A stretch of 64,000 bases of DNA, from positions 805,001 through 869,000 of the forward strand of contig NZ_AP024619.1 of the NCBI RefSeq assembly GCF_019668485.1, in the 5' to 3' direction. Below the pieces are notes generated by a model. The model was not told where the DNA came from. It worked only from the letters and a program-made list of their open reading frames with translations, and did no database searches. Within the stretch, counting starts at the first letter, position 1; each line of letters starts with the position of its first letter. The stretch is from Gelria sp. Kuro-4 (GTDB lineage: Bacteria > Bacillota > DTU030 > DUMP01). Of the stretch, positions 32,983 through 41,311 are shown piece by piece. Both the position numbers and the translations under genes were made by a program.

Positions 32983-34608
32983 ATGAAGGTGAGCCCAAAG
33001 CGTTGGCGCCGTGTGTTGACACTGGCGATGACCGCTTGCGCCGTCCTTTACTTCGGTGCAGCGCCGGCGCACACGGTTCCACCTCCGGATACCAGCGGCA
33101 GCCGGGTGCTGCGTATCGCAGGCGATAACGCCTTTCCCCCGTACGAGTACCTCAGCCCGCAGGGAGTGTACAAAGGTTTCAACGTTGACATCCTCCGGGC
33201 GGTGGCCCTCCAAAACGGCTGGGACCTGGAGCTCATACCTCTCCCCTGGTCGGAGGTGCGCGCCGCCTTAGATCGGGGAGAAGTTGATGCTATTCAAGGC
33301 ATGAAATACAGCCCTGAAAGGGATAAGTTGTATGATTTTTCCGATCCATATCTGAACAGCTCGCTTTCTATTTTCGTGCGCCGCGAGCGAGTGGATATCC
33401 ACGAGTTGGAGGATCTGAGTGGGCGGCGCGTTGCGGCGCAGCAGGGAGATATTGCCGTAGACCTGCTGCGTCGGGTTCCCGAGGTAGACCTGAAACTTTC
33501 CATAAATCAGGGCGAGTCGCTCGAGCTTCTCCTTGCCGGGGAGGTGGACGCTGCGGTAGGTAATCACCTGACGGGCCTTTACCTCCTCCAACAGTTAGGT
33601 CGGGCGCAAGCAGTGAAGGTGGTCGGCGGGCCACTTGCCCCTGCCAACTATGCCCTGGCGGTGCGCGAAGGAAGAAACAGGGCGCTCCTTCGCGAGTTTA
33701 ATCAGGGCTTGGCTGCGATTCGCAAGAACGGTACCTACGACCGTATCTACCAGAAGTGGTTCGGCGCGGAGATTCCGGACTACCCGCAGAGGCTCCGCCA
33801 GCTTTTTTATGGCGCCGGCGCTGCCGTGGCGCTGCTCTTCGTTGCGGTGGCGGTGGTGATCCGCGTCAACCGGCGCCTCCGCGACGAGGTAGCCCGCCAG
33901 GCGGAAAAGCTGGCCCGCAAGGAACGGCTTGAGTCGGTGGGTGAACTGGCCGCGGCCCTGGCGCATGAGATTCGCAATCCCCTCACCGCCATCAAGACCC
34001 TTGTTGAGCTTCTGCCGCAGAAACTCGATAACGCGGCCTACCGGGCGAAGCTGGTTGAGATTGTGCCGCAGGAGGTAAGGCGGCTCGACCTTCTCATAAC
34101 CAGCCTGCTCGACTATGCTCGCCCTCGTCTACCTGTGCGGCAGGCCTTTTCTGCTGCCCAATCGGTGGGCGAAGTCCTGGCCGTTCTAGAAGAAGAGGCC
34201 CGGGCGAAGGGCTTGACCCTTCAAAATAAGGTACCGGCAGATCTCATACTGTGGGCGGATCCGGGTCAGGTGCGGCAAATCCTCACCAACGTCGTTCTGA
34301 ATGCCATCCAGATACTTTCACCTGGTGGGAAGATCGTCTTGGATGGGGGCGTCAGGGGAGGGTGCGGTGTGCTTTTCTGCCATGACAACGGGCCCGGGAT
34401 TAAAGCCGAGGACCTGTCACGCGTGTTCGATCCTTTCTTCAGCCGGCGACAGGGAGGCACTGGACTGGGCCTTTTCCTTTCGTACCGCTTGGCCCAGGAG
34501 AACGGCGGGGATCTGGGCATAGAAAGCATAGAGGGGCAGGGCACTACAGTGCGGCTTACGTTGCCCCTGGGAGGTGAACCGGGTGTCGGCGGTGTTGATC
34601 ATCGATGA
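32983..34608 (+). CDS. Sensor histidine kinase with extracellular amino-acid-binding domain
   Basis: A 541-residue membrane kinase. Signal/anchor (~10-30), then a type-3 solute-binding domain as in polar amino acid receptors (LRIAGDNAFPPYEY, GFNVDILRAVA, MKYSPERDKLYDFSDPYL, GTYDRIYQKWFG), a membrane span (LFYGAGAAVALLFVAVAVVIRV), HisKA with the phospho-His in ALAHEIRNPLTAIK, and the ATPase with NAIQIL, DNGPGI, DPFFS and GTGLGL. ATG 32983 lies just after GGGGGAGAG. It probably binds an amino acid or related acid outside and phosphorylates the NtrC-type protein whose gene overlaps its 3' end. Confidence 0.92.
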   Translation: MKVSPKRWRRVLTLAMTACAVLYFGAAPAHTVPPPDTSGSRVLRIAGDNAFPPYEYLSPQGVYKGFNVDILRAVALQNGWDLELIPLPWSEVRAALDRGEVDAIQGMKYSPERDKLYDFSDPYLNSSLSIFVRRERVDIHELEDLSGRRVAAQQGDIAVDLLRRVPEVDLKLSINQGESLELLLAGEVDAAVGNHLTGLYLLQQLGRAQAVKVVGGPLAPANYALAVREGRNRALLREFNQGLAAIRKNGTYDRIYQKWFGAEIPDYPQRLRQLFYGAGAAVALLFVAVAVVIRVNRRLRDEVARQAEKLARKERLESVGELAAALAHEIRNPLTAIKTLVELLPQKLDNAAYRAKLVEIVPQEVRRLDLLITSLLDYARPRLPVRQAFSAAQSVGEVLAVLEEEARAKGLTLQNKVPADLILWADPGQVRQILTNVVLNAIQILSPGGKIVLDGGVRGGCGVLFCHDNGPGIKAEDLSRVFDPFFSRRQGGTGLGLFLSYRLAQENGGDLGIESIEGQGTTVRLTLPLGGEPGVGGVDHR

Positions 34609-35947
34609 CGAAGAAAGTGTACTCGTTTCCCTGAGGTTTGCCCTTGAAGACGACTATACTGTGCATACCGCCAAGAGCTCAGAGGAGGCGCTGGAGATAC
34701 TGCGCAGCGAGCCGGTTTCCGCTGCGCTTCTCGACCTGCGCCTAGGAAACGAGGACGGCCTCGCGGTTCTGGGCGAACTGCGCGCAGTGGACCCAGAGCT
34801 TCCGGTGATCATCATCACCGCTTACGGCAGCATTGCCTCGGCTGTGGAAGCCATGCGTCGAGGTGCCTTCTCTTACCTCACCAAGCCGCTCAACCTGGAG
34901 GAACTTAAGCTTGCGCTCAGACGGGCTGTGGAGCATGCCGGGCTCAATCGGCGGGTGCGAGAGCTTACGGCTGCTCTGACCGCCGATACACTGCAGTGGG
35001 GGATAGCGGCCGGAAGCCGCGCGATGCAGCCGGTGCTGGCTCTTATTGAGCGCGCGAAAGATATCGATGCCACTGTGCTTATCACCGGTGAAAGCGGCAC
35101 AGGGAAGGAGCTGGTGGCCAGAGCCCTTCACTTCGCCGGTCGGCGGGCCAAGGGCCCCTGGGAAGTGATCAACTGCGCGGCTATTCCAGCTACTCTGTTG
35201 GAAGGAGAACTCTTTGGCTATACGGCAGGAGCGTTTACCGGGGCGACGCGCAGCCATACCGGCCGCTTTGCTGCCGCTCACGGGGGAACCCTTTTTCTCG
35301 ACGAAGTGGGTGAACTGGAGCCTTCCGTGCAGGCAAAGCTCCTACGCGTCCTGGAAGACAAACTCGTGCGCCCTTTGGGGGCGGAGAAAAGCCGGCGGGT
35401 GGATGTACGCGTGGTGGCGGCGACCAGCCGGGATTTAAAGAAAGAGGTGGAGGCCGGGCGTTTCCGGGCGGATCTTTACTTCCGCCTCAATGTGGTGTCC
35501 ATCCATCTGCCGCCCCTCAGGGAGCGGCGCGAAGACATCCCCCTTTTGGTCCGGCACTTTCTGGCGCGTATTTCCGAGCGTTTGGGTGCACCTTCGCTGA
35601 AGCTCACCCCGGAAGCTCTGGCTGCCTTGGAAGCGTACTCTTTTCCGGGTAACGTGCGGGAACTTGAGAACGCACTTGAGCGGGCCGCCGTGTTGGCCTC
35701 CGGGTCAACCATCACTCTGGCCGACTTGCCGCCTGAGATACGCGTAGCGGCAGGGGCCGGGACAGGGATGCGGGGTACCCAGCGCATTGTTTTTCCCGTG
35801 GGGGTTACGCTTGCCGCTGCGGAGAAAGAGCTGATCCTCACGACCCTCAAGGCTTTCGGCGGCAACCGCAGACGCACGGCCGAAGTACTGGGAATAAGCG
35901 AACGAAACCTGCGTAACAAGCTTAAGCAGTACCGCCGAGAGTACTAG
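34583..35947 (+). CDS. NtrC-family sigma-54-dependent response regulator
   Basis: A 454-residue activator: receiver domain ([10 protein letters not shown], phosphoacceptor in [20 protein letters not shown]), sigma-54-interacting AAA+ domain (Walker [10 protein letters not shown], the GAFTGA loop, [12 protein letters not shown]) and a C-terminal Fis-type helix-turn-helix ([24 protein letters not shown]). GTG 34583 lies 8 nt after GGGAGG and the gene overlaps the kinase by 26 bp. A near-perfect -24/-12 promoter lies downstream before gltS, so that operon is the obvious target; the leftward DUF5058/M20 operon may be a second. Confidence 0.94.
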   Translation: MSAVLIIDDEESVLVSLRFALEDDYTVHTAKSSEEALEILRSEPVSAALLDLRLGNEDGLAVLGELRAVDPELPVIIITAYGSIASAVEAMRRGAFSYLTKPLNLEELKLALRRAVEHAGLNRRVRELTAALTADTLQWGIAAGSRAMQPVLALIERAKDIDATVLITGESGTGKELVARALHFAGRRAKGPWEVINCAAIPATLLEGELFGYTAGAFTGATRSHTGRFAAAHGGTLFLDEVGELEPSVQAKLLRVLEDKLVRPLGAEKSRRVDVRVVAATSRDLKKEVEAGRFRADLYFRLNVVSIHLPPLRERREDIPLLVRHFLARISERLGAPSLKLTPEALAALEAYSFPGNVRELENALERAAVLASGSTITLADLPPEIRVAAGAGTGMRGTQRIVFPVGVTLAAAEKELILTTLKAFGGNRRRTAEVLGISERNLRNKLKQYRREY

Positions 35948-36033
35948 GCAAAACATGCCGCACGGAAATTCTTGCCGGGTATATGCAGGGCGTCGGGAGG
36001 CGGTAAACCCCCATACGGAGCGCAGTCAGTACC

Positions 36034-36049
36034 TGGCATAGTTTTTGCA
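36034..36049 (+). promoter_or_regulatory. Sigma-54 (-24/-12) promoter of the gltS operon
   Basis: TGGCAT (36034-36039), 5 nt, TTGCA (36045-36049): a full match to TGGCAY-N5-TTGCW, 79 bp before gltS and just after the NtrC-type gene. Confidence 0.9.
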
Positions 36050-36127
36050 GCCTCCCATGGTCAAGTGCCGGTGCAGCAACAAGCCCTTTCGTTGAACCGG
36101 CCACAAAACCTGCGGAGGTGAAGGTTT

Positions 36128-37357
36128 ATGGAGCTTTCCACAGTGGACGGACTCCTGACGCTGAAACTGGGTCTTGTGGAGTCCACAGCTTTGGCGGTGC
36201 TGCTCCTTCTCTGGGGGTATGCTGTTCGCCGCAAGGTCAAGGTGTTTGAGCGGTTTTGCATCCCGGCTCCGGTGATCGGTGGTCTGGCCTTTTCTATTGT
36301 TGCTCTTCTCTTACGGCAGAGTCATCTTCTGGCCTTCAAGCTGGACACCACCGTACAGAGCCCGTTTATGATTGCCTTCTTTACTACCGTGGGCTTGGGT
36401 GGAAGCTTCAGCCTCCTCAAGAAGGGCGGAGTCGGCCTCATAATTTACTGGCTGGCCGCGGGCTTTATTGCCTGGAGTCAGAATGGCTTAGGGGTTCTTC
36501 TGGCGAAGCTGACGGGTGTGCACCCACTCTATGGCGTCATTTGCGGGGCCATCACCATGGAGGGAGGCCATGGGAGTGCGGCGGCCTTCGGCCCGGTGAT
36601 TGAGGGCCTGGGGATCAAGGGAGCCACCACAGTGGGCATGGCCGCGGCCACGTTTGGGCTCATCTCTGGAGGGCTCTTGGGCGGGCCTGTGACCAAGTAC
36701 CTGATCGAAAAGCACAACTTGGAAAACAAACAAAGCGGCGAGGCTTACGTCAGCCTGGCCGAGGCCCGGGGCATTACGAAAGAAGAACCGATTTCTGGAA
36801 ATCGCGTTATGCAGACTCTGGGGATCATCCTTGTGGCCATGACGGTGGGTGCCATTGCCAGCAAATGGATTGAAAGCACCTTCAAGTTGGTGCTTCCCGG
36901 CTACGTGGGCGCCATGTTTGTTGCCGTAATCCTGCGTAACTTGAACGATCATTTTCGCCTGGTGCGCATTCACGAGCAAAGTGTGGACATGATCGGGGAT
37001 GTAACGCTGGGCATCTTCCTTTCCATGGCCCTTATGACCCTCAAGCTTTGGGAGCTCTTCGACCTGGCTATTCCCATGCTTGTTATCCTTATCGGTCAGG
37101 TGGTTTGGATGGCTGTATTTACCATCTTCATTCTCTTCCCTCTGTTGGGTCGCGACTACGATGCTGCGGTGATGTGCGCCGGCATGTGCGGCCACGGGCT
37201 GGGAGCCACTCCGAACGCAGTGGCCAACATGAGTGCGGTTACCGAAAAGTACGGCCCGTCCACCAAGGCCTTTCTCATCGTTCCTTTGGTGGGTGCCTTC
37301 CTGATTGACCTTTTCGGGATTCCTTCCATCTTGACCTTCATCAACATCTTTAAGTAG
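36128..37357 (+). CDS. gltS: Sodium/glutamate symporter GltS
   Basis: A 409-residue membrane transporter, two inverted halves of about five spans, importing glutamate with sodium. Signatures: ERFCIPAPVIGGL, GGSFSLLKKGG, the re-entrant loops around GAITMEGGHGSAAAFGP and GHGLGATPNAVANM, and LIVPLVGAFLIDLF at the C-terminus. CGGAGGTGAAGG precedes the ATG. It is first in an operon transcribed from the sigma-54 promoter at 36034 and followed by formiminoglutamate enzymes, so besides glutamate it might take up a glutamate derivative (inference). Confidence 0.95.
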   Translation: MELSTVDGLLTLKLGLVESTALAVLLLLWGYAVRRKVKVFERFCIPAPVIGGLAFSIVALLLRQSHLLAFKLDTTVQSPFMIAFFTTVGLGGSFSLLKKGGVGLIIYWLAAGFIAWSQNGLGVLLAKLTGVHPLYGVICGAITMEGGHGSAAAFGPVIEGLGIKGATTVGMAAATFGLISGGLLGGPVTKYLIEKHNLENKQSGEAYVSLAEARGITKEEPISGNRVMQTLGIILVAMTVGAIASKWIESTFKLVLPGYVGAMFVAVILRNLNDHFRLVRIHEQSVDMIGDVTLGIFLSMALMTLKLWELFDLAIPMLVILIGQVVWMAVFTIFILFPLLGRDYDAAVMCAGMCGHGLGATPNAVANMSAVTEKYGPSTKAFLIVPLVGAFLIDLFGIPSILTFINIFK

Positions 37358-37375
37358 TTCGAGGGGGCTGAAAAC

Positions 37376-38281
37376 ATGGCGCGTTTAGTGGAATGTGTTC
37401 CCAACTTCAGCGAAGGTCGGCGGCCGGAGGTTATTGAGGCCATCCTGGCGGAGATTCGCAGTATCCCAGGGGTGTTGCTCCTCGATGCCAAGTCTGACGC
37501 CAGCCACAACCGTACGGTGGTAACCTTTGTCGGCGAGCCGGAGGCAGCCAAGCAGGCCGCCTTTGCCGCCTGTGCCCGGGCCGCTCAGCTTATCAACATG
37601 CAAGAGCATCACGGTGAACACCCGCGCATCGGGGCCACGGACGTAATTCCGTTCATCCCAGTGACGGAGGTGACCATGGCCGAGTGCGTGGAACTGGCGC
37701 GCTCACTGGGGCGGGAAATCGCCGAGAAGCTGGGCATCCCGGTGTACCTGTACGAGGAAGCGTCCACCCGTCCCCATCTTAAGACCCTGCCGCAAATCCG
37801 CAAGGGTGAGTACGAAGGGCTTAAGGAGGCTGTTCATAATCCGGAGCGCTGGCCGGACTTTGGACCGCATGAGCTTCACCCCACCGCCGGCGCTACGGTG
37901 GTTGGAGCGCGGGAGTTCCTGATCGCCTTCAACGTGAACCTGGGCACGGACAATGTGGACGTGGCGAAGAAAATTGCCAAAGCCATCCGGGAGTCGAGCG
38001 GCGGATATAAGAATGTGAAAGCGCTGGGCGTCATGATCGAGGAGCGCGGACAGGCCCAGGTCACCATCAATATGTGCAACTACAGGACCGCACCGCTTTA
38101 CCGCGTCTTTGAAACCATAAAGAGCGAGGCGGCGCGGTACGGAGTAAATGTGGTCGGAAGCGAGATCGTCGGGCTCACCCCGCTGGAAGCCCTGGTGGAC
38201 GTGGCGGCCTTCTACCTCCGCCTGGAGGACTTCAAGCGGGAGCAGATCCTGGAGGAGCGGCTCTGGGAACAAGGAGAATAA
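37376..38281 (+). CDS. ftcD: Glutamate formimidoyltransferase
   Basis: A 301-residue enzyme transferring the formimino group of N-formiminoglutamate to tetrahydrofolate, giving glutamate and 5-formimino-THF. It begins MARLVECVPNFSEGRRPEVI, the family signature; HHGEHPRIGATDVIPFIPV with the active-site His and the folate-binding HPTAGATVVGAREFLIAFNVNL are intact. This is the stand-alone transferase, with the cyclodeaminase encoded separately at 38574. It follows gltS by 18 bp. Formiminoglycine transfer in purine fermentation is an alternative activity for this family. Confidence 0.94.
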   Translation: MARLVECVPNFSEGRRPEVIEAILAEIRSIPGVLLLDAKSDASHNRTVVTFVGEPEAAKQAAFAACARAAQLINMQEHHGEHPRIGATDVIPFIPVTEVTMAECVELARSLGREIAEKLGIPVYLYEEASTRPHLKTLPQIRKGEYEGLKEAVHNPERWPDFGPHELHPTAGATVVGAREFLIAFNVNLGTDNVDVAKKIAKAIRESSGGYKNVKALGVMIEERGQAQVTINMCNYRTAPLYRVFETIKSEAARYGVNVVGSEIVGLTPLEALVDVAAFYLRLEDFKREQILEERLWEQGE

Positions 38282-38366
38282 CTGAGATGTCGCGAAAAGG
38301 TGATTGCTGCCCCACATTACTTCTTTCCGCCGATACCTGCCCACGGTCCCAAAGGAGTGTTCCGGC

Positions 38367-38552
38367 TTGATTTCCGACATTGAGATCGCCCGGGCGGCTG
38401 GGCTTAAGCCGATCGAGGAGGCGGCCGCCGCCTTTGGTAGTGCGCCTGAAGAACTTGAACTTTACGGCCGGTACAAAGCCGAGGCAACTCCTCGGGTGTG
38501 GGGGCGCGTGAAAGACCGACCGGATTACGGGCCTTTTCTGGGGAAGAGATAG
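38367..38552 (+). CDS. Stand-alone N-terminal fragment of formate-tetrahydrofolate ligase
   Basis: A 61-residue frame starting at TTG, 9 nt after AAAGGAG. SDIEIARAAGLKPIEEAA and the ELYGRYKAE block match the first ~55 residues of Fhs, but the frame stops (after YGPFLGKR) just where the Fhs P-loop region would begin. No later Fhs sequence follows before the cyclodeaminase gene 21 bp on. It is either a relic of a complete gene or a retained mini-protein. It fits the folate theme of its neighbours. The good ribosome binding site argues that it is still translated. Confidence 0.65.
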   Translation: MISDIEIARAAGLKPIEEAAAAFGSAPEELELYGRYKAEATPRVWGRVKDRPDYGPFLGKR

Positions 38553-38573
38553 GGAGCGCGAGGTGAGGCTTCA

Positions 38574-39200
38574 GTGCTTGAAATGACGGTCAGAGAGTTT
38601 CTCAGCGAACTGGCATCCGATGCACCGGCGCCGGGGGGCGGGAGCGCGGCGGCGCTGGCCGGAGCGCTGGCCGCGGCCCTTACAGCCATGGTAGCCAACC
38701 TTACCCGCGGCAGGAAAAAGTTTGCCGGCGTGGAGGAGAAGATGAGCGCTTTGGCGGACCGGGCAGCCGCCCTCAAGGACGGTCTGGCGCAACTTGTAGA
38801 GGAAGACGCGGCAGCCTTCAACCGAGTGATGGCTGCCTTCCGGCAGCCGAAGGACACCCCGGAGGCTGAAGCCGCGCGGGAAGCGGCCATCCAGGCGGCC
38901 TTGGCGGCAGCGGCGGAGGTGCCCCTAAGAACCGCTGAGGCTGCGGTTTCGGTCCTGGCGCTGGCTCAAGAAGCAGCGGCTTACGGCAACCCTGCAGCTG
39001 CGAGCGACGCGGGGGTGGCGGCGCTTCTGGCACGGGCGGCCGCAGAGGGGGCGGCCCTCAACGTGGACATCAACCTGGGCTCCTTGCAAGATGCAGAGCG
39101 TAAGGCAGCACTTGCCGCCCGCAAGGAGCAGGCGCTGGCGGCGGCGCGCCGGCGGGCGGAGCAGGTACGGGCGCGGGTGGCGGCACTCATCCATGTCTGA
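38574..39200 (+). CDS. fchA: Formiminotetrahydrofolate cyclodeaminase
   Basis: A 208-residue, mostly helical enzyme of the cyclodeaminase/cyclohydrolase family, converting 5-formimino-THF to 5,10-methenyl-THF and ammonia. The hallmark [19 protein letters not shown] lies near the N-terminus, followed by NLTRGRKKF and LVEEDAAAFNRVMAAF; a NVDINLGSLQD segment near the end is also typical. GTG 38574 has GAGGTGAGG upstream; ATG 38583 is possible. With ftcD it completes formiminoglutamate breakdown to glutamate. It overlaps the next gene by 8 bp. Confidence 0.92.
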   Translation: MLEMTVREFLSELASDAPAPGGGSAAALAGALAAALTAMVANLTRGRKKFAGVEEKMSALADRAAALKDGLAQLVEEDAAAFNRVMAAFRQPKDTPEAEAAREAAIQAALAAAAEVPLRTAEAAVSVLALAQEAAAYGNPAAASDAGVAALLARAAAEGAALNVDINLGSLQDAERKAALAARKEQALAAARRRAEQVRARVAALIHV

Positions 39201-40476
39201 AGAGGTTTTTCGCCTGGCCGTGGCCGACGCCGCCGGCCGGCTTTATGAGCACCCCCACCTGGCACCGGCCGGACGGGCCGCCGAGCGCCTGGTGGCGCTG
39301 GATGGTACAGAGTTCATCCCCCTGCCCGAAGGCGCCACCCTTACCCTGCTTCCGGGGCGGGCGGCCATCGGGGTGGGCCCGGCAGGGGCGTTCCGGCGGG
39401 CGGGAAGGCTGCCTGGAGTAGAAGGCCCCCTCTTTGCGGTAGGGGCGCTCCTTCCCATGGGCTACGCCCGCACCTACCTACCGGCGGCCTTCGCCGGGCG
39501 CGGGGCGCAGCCGCTCCCCCTCTTCGGCTACACGGCGGTGGCCTTTCGCGGCGGTGCGCTCTACGCTGCTGCCGTGCAGGTGGAGCCCGACAACACTACC
39601 TGGAACCCCCGCCGCTACAACACCCCGGACCTCGCTGCGCGGGTGGCGGCGCTGCGCCGCGCCCACCCGGGCAACCGCATCCTTAAGCAGCTCGGCCGCT
39701 GTGCCCTGGAGTACGGCTGCTTTACGGCGCAGAACATCTTTTACCGGCGCTGGGAGGGCGGTATCCCGGTCTCGCCCGCCTGCAATGCCCGCTGCCTGGG
39801 TTGCATTTCCAAGCAGGTGAGCGAGTGCTGCCCTTCACCCCAGGAGCGGATTGCTTTTTTCCCCACGGAAGAGGAGATAGTGGAGGTGGCCGCGCCGCAC
39901 TTGAAAGAGGCGGAGGGGGCCATTATAAGCTTCGGCCAGGGCTGCGAGGGCGAACCCACCCTGGCGGCGCCGCGCCTGGAGGCGGCCATCCGCCGGGTGC
40001 GGGCGCAAACGCCGCGCGGTGTGATCAACGTCAACAGCAACGGCGGCCGCCCGGCGGCGGTGCGCGCCCTGGCCCGCGCCGGCCTGGGCAGCATCCGCGT
40101 GAGCCTTCTCAGCCCGCAGGAGGAGGTTTTTAGCGCCTACGTGCGCCCGCAGGGCTACACGCTGGCGGATGTAAAGGAAACCCTGCGCGTGGCGCGGGAG
40201 GAGGGCCTGAACCTGTCCCTCAACTACCTGATCTTTCCCGGGGTGAGCGACCGGGAAGAGGAAGTCGAGGCCCTCATCCGGCTCCTGCGCGCGCGGCCGG
40301 TGGACCTTATCCAGCTGCGCAACCTGAACATCGACCCCGACGTGTACCGGCGGGCACTGCCGCCCCGCCGCGGGCGGCTTCTCGGCATCCGCGGCCTCAT
40401 CGGCGCGCTGAAAAAAGAGTTCCCCCATCTTCTCCTCGGCAGCTTCACGCACGCAGAACCATCCCCGGGCGGGTGA
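39193..40476 (+). CDS. Radical SAM protein of unknown function
   Basis: A 427-residue protein. The first ~190 residues have no recognised domain; the radical SAM core follows with the iron-sulfur motif C-x3-C-x2-C in SPACNARCLGC, then FGQGCEGEPTL (the SAM-binding GGE-like region), NSNGGRP and NYLIFPGVSDREEEV. Extra Cys residues follow the cluster motif (SKQVSECCPS). It overlaps the cyclodeaminase gene and thus ends the gltS operon, but no link to folate chemistry can be read from its sequence. Similar proteins occur in related clostridia without assigned activity (recollection, unchecked). Confidence 0.8.
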   Translation: MSEEVFRLAVADAAGRLYEHPHLAPAGRAAERLVALDGTEFIPLPEGATLTLLPGRAAIGVGPAGAFRRAGRLPGVEGPLFAVGALLPMGYARTYLPAAFAGRGAQPLPLFGYTAVAFRGGALYAAAVQVEPDNTTWNPRRYNTPDLAARVAALRRAHPGNRILKQLGRCALEYGCFTAQNIFYRRWEGGIPVSPACNARCLGCISKQVSECCPSPQERIAFFPTEEEIVEVAAPHLKEAEGAIISFGQGCEGEPTLAAPRLEAAIRRVRAQTPRGVINVNSNGGRPAAVRALARAGLGSIRVSLLSPQEEVFSAYVRPQGYTLADVKETLRVAREEGLNLSLNYLIFPGVSDREEEVEALIRLLRARPVDLIQLRNLNIDPDVYRRALPPRRGRLLGIRGLIGALKKEFPHLLLGSFTHAEPSPGG

Positions 40477-40587
40477 CTGGGCCGGGGGGCCGGTGGTGCG
40501 CTGGGCAGGCCCGCCCCTCGGGCCTCCCCCCGGCGGCGCAGACGGCCGGGCGCGGGCGGCGGTCTGGCCCGGACCTTTGAGCCGTGG

Positions 40588-40593
40588 TACAAT
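40588..40593 (+). promoter_or_regulatory. Possible -10 box for the cysteine hydrolase gene
   Basis: TACAAT preceded by TGG (extended -10), 29 bp before the start; no good -35. The rest of the 145-bp gap is very GC-rich and palindromic. Confidence 0.4.
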
Positions 40594-40621
40594 GGAGAAA
40601 AGGGCGTCTGGAGGTGTGAAA

Positions 40622-41173
40622 ATGCGGCGGGTGCTGATGGTGGTCGACATGCAGAACGACTTTGTGGCCGCGGGCGGGGCGCTCAGCTTCCCGGCGGCGC
40701 GCGAGGTGCTGCCCTTCATCCGGAAGAAGGTCGAGGAGGCGCTGGCAAGGGGAGAAGAGGTGGTCTTCACCCTGGACACCCACCGGCCCGGGGACCTGGA
40801 GTTTACCAAGTTTGCCCCCCACTGCCTGGAGGGTACCTGGGGCCGCGAACTGGTCCCCGAGCTCAAAGCGCTTGCGGATGCGGCGGCATCCGGGCAGGTG
40901 CTGCTGCTTCCCAAGAGCCGCTACAGCGCCTTCTTCGGTACGCCCCTGGAGGAGTACCTGGGGCTTACGCCCGGGGCGGAGCGGCCGCGGGTGGACGAAG
41001 TAGAACTCGTGGGGGTGTGCACCAACATCTGCTGCTTCTTTACGGCGGAGGAGCTGGCGAACCGGGACGTGCCCACCCGCGCCCACGCCTGCGGTATGGC
41101 CAGCTTCGACCCAGAGGCCCATGCCTTTGCCCTGGCGCAGATGAAAAAAGTCCTCGGCCTTAGCGTTGAATAA
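40622..41173 (+). CDS. Isochorismatase-fold cysteine hydrolase (nicotinamidase-like)
   Basis: A 183-residue cysteine hydrolase. The catalytic triad is visible: Asp in VVDMQNDF, Lys in LPKSRYSAFF and Cys in VGVCTNICCFF, plus the DTHRPGDLEF metal-site segment typical of nicotinamidases (D-x-H). ATG 40622 follows GGAGGTG. Nicotinamide to nicotinate is a likely reaction, but related enzymes act on other amides. It has its own weak promoter and is separate from the downstream pst operon. Confidence 0.85.
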   Translation: MRRVLMVVDMQNDFVAAGGALSFPAAREVLPFIRKKVEEALARGEEVVFTLDTHRPGDLEFTKFAPHCLEGTWGRELVPELKALADAAASGQVLLLPKSRYSAFFGTPLEEYLGLTPGAERPRVDEVELVGVCTNICCFFTAEELANRDVPTRAHACGMASFDPEAHAFALAQMKKVLGLSVE

Positions 41174-41190
41174 CCGCGCAGGGCCTAAAG

Positions 41191-41216
41191 TTATCATTCT
41201 TAACACAATCCTAACA
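41191..41216 (+). promoter_or_regulatory. PhoP-box-like direct repeats upstream of pstS
   Basis: TTATCA (41191-41196), TTAACA (41200-41205), CTAACA (41211-41216). The last two are spaced 11 bp start to start, as in PhoP boxes of Bacillus phosphate genes. A -10-like TACAAT lies at 41248-41253 without a good -35, as expected for an activated promoter. Confidence 0.6.
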
Positions 41217-41311
41217 CCAGGACAACCTTGCCTTAAAACTCCTATGCTACAATGCTAATTGGCAGCGAACGGTGCGTCGACAAGCAGAAAGCCAACGGGA
41301 GGTAAGGCAAG

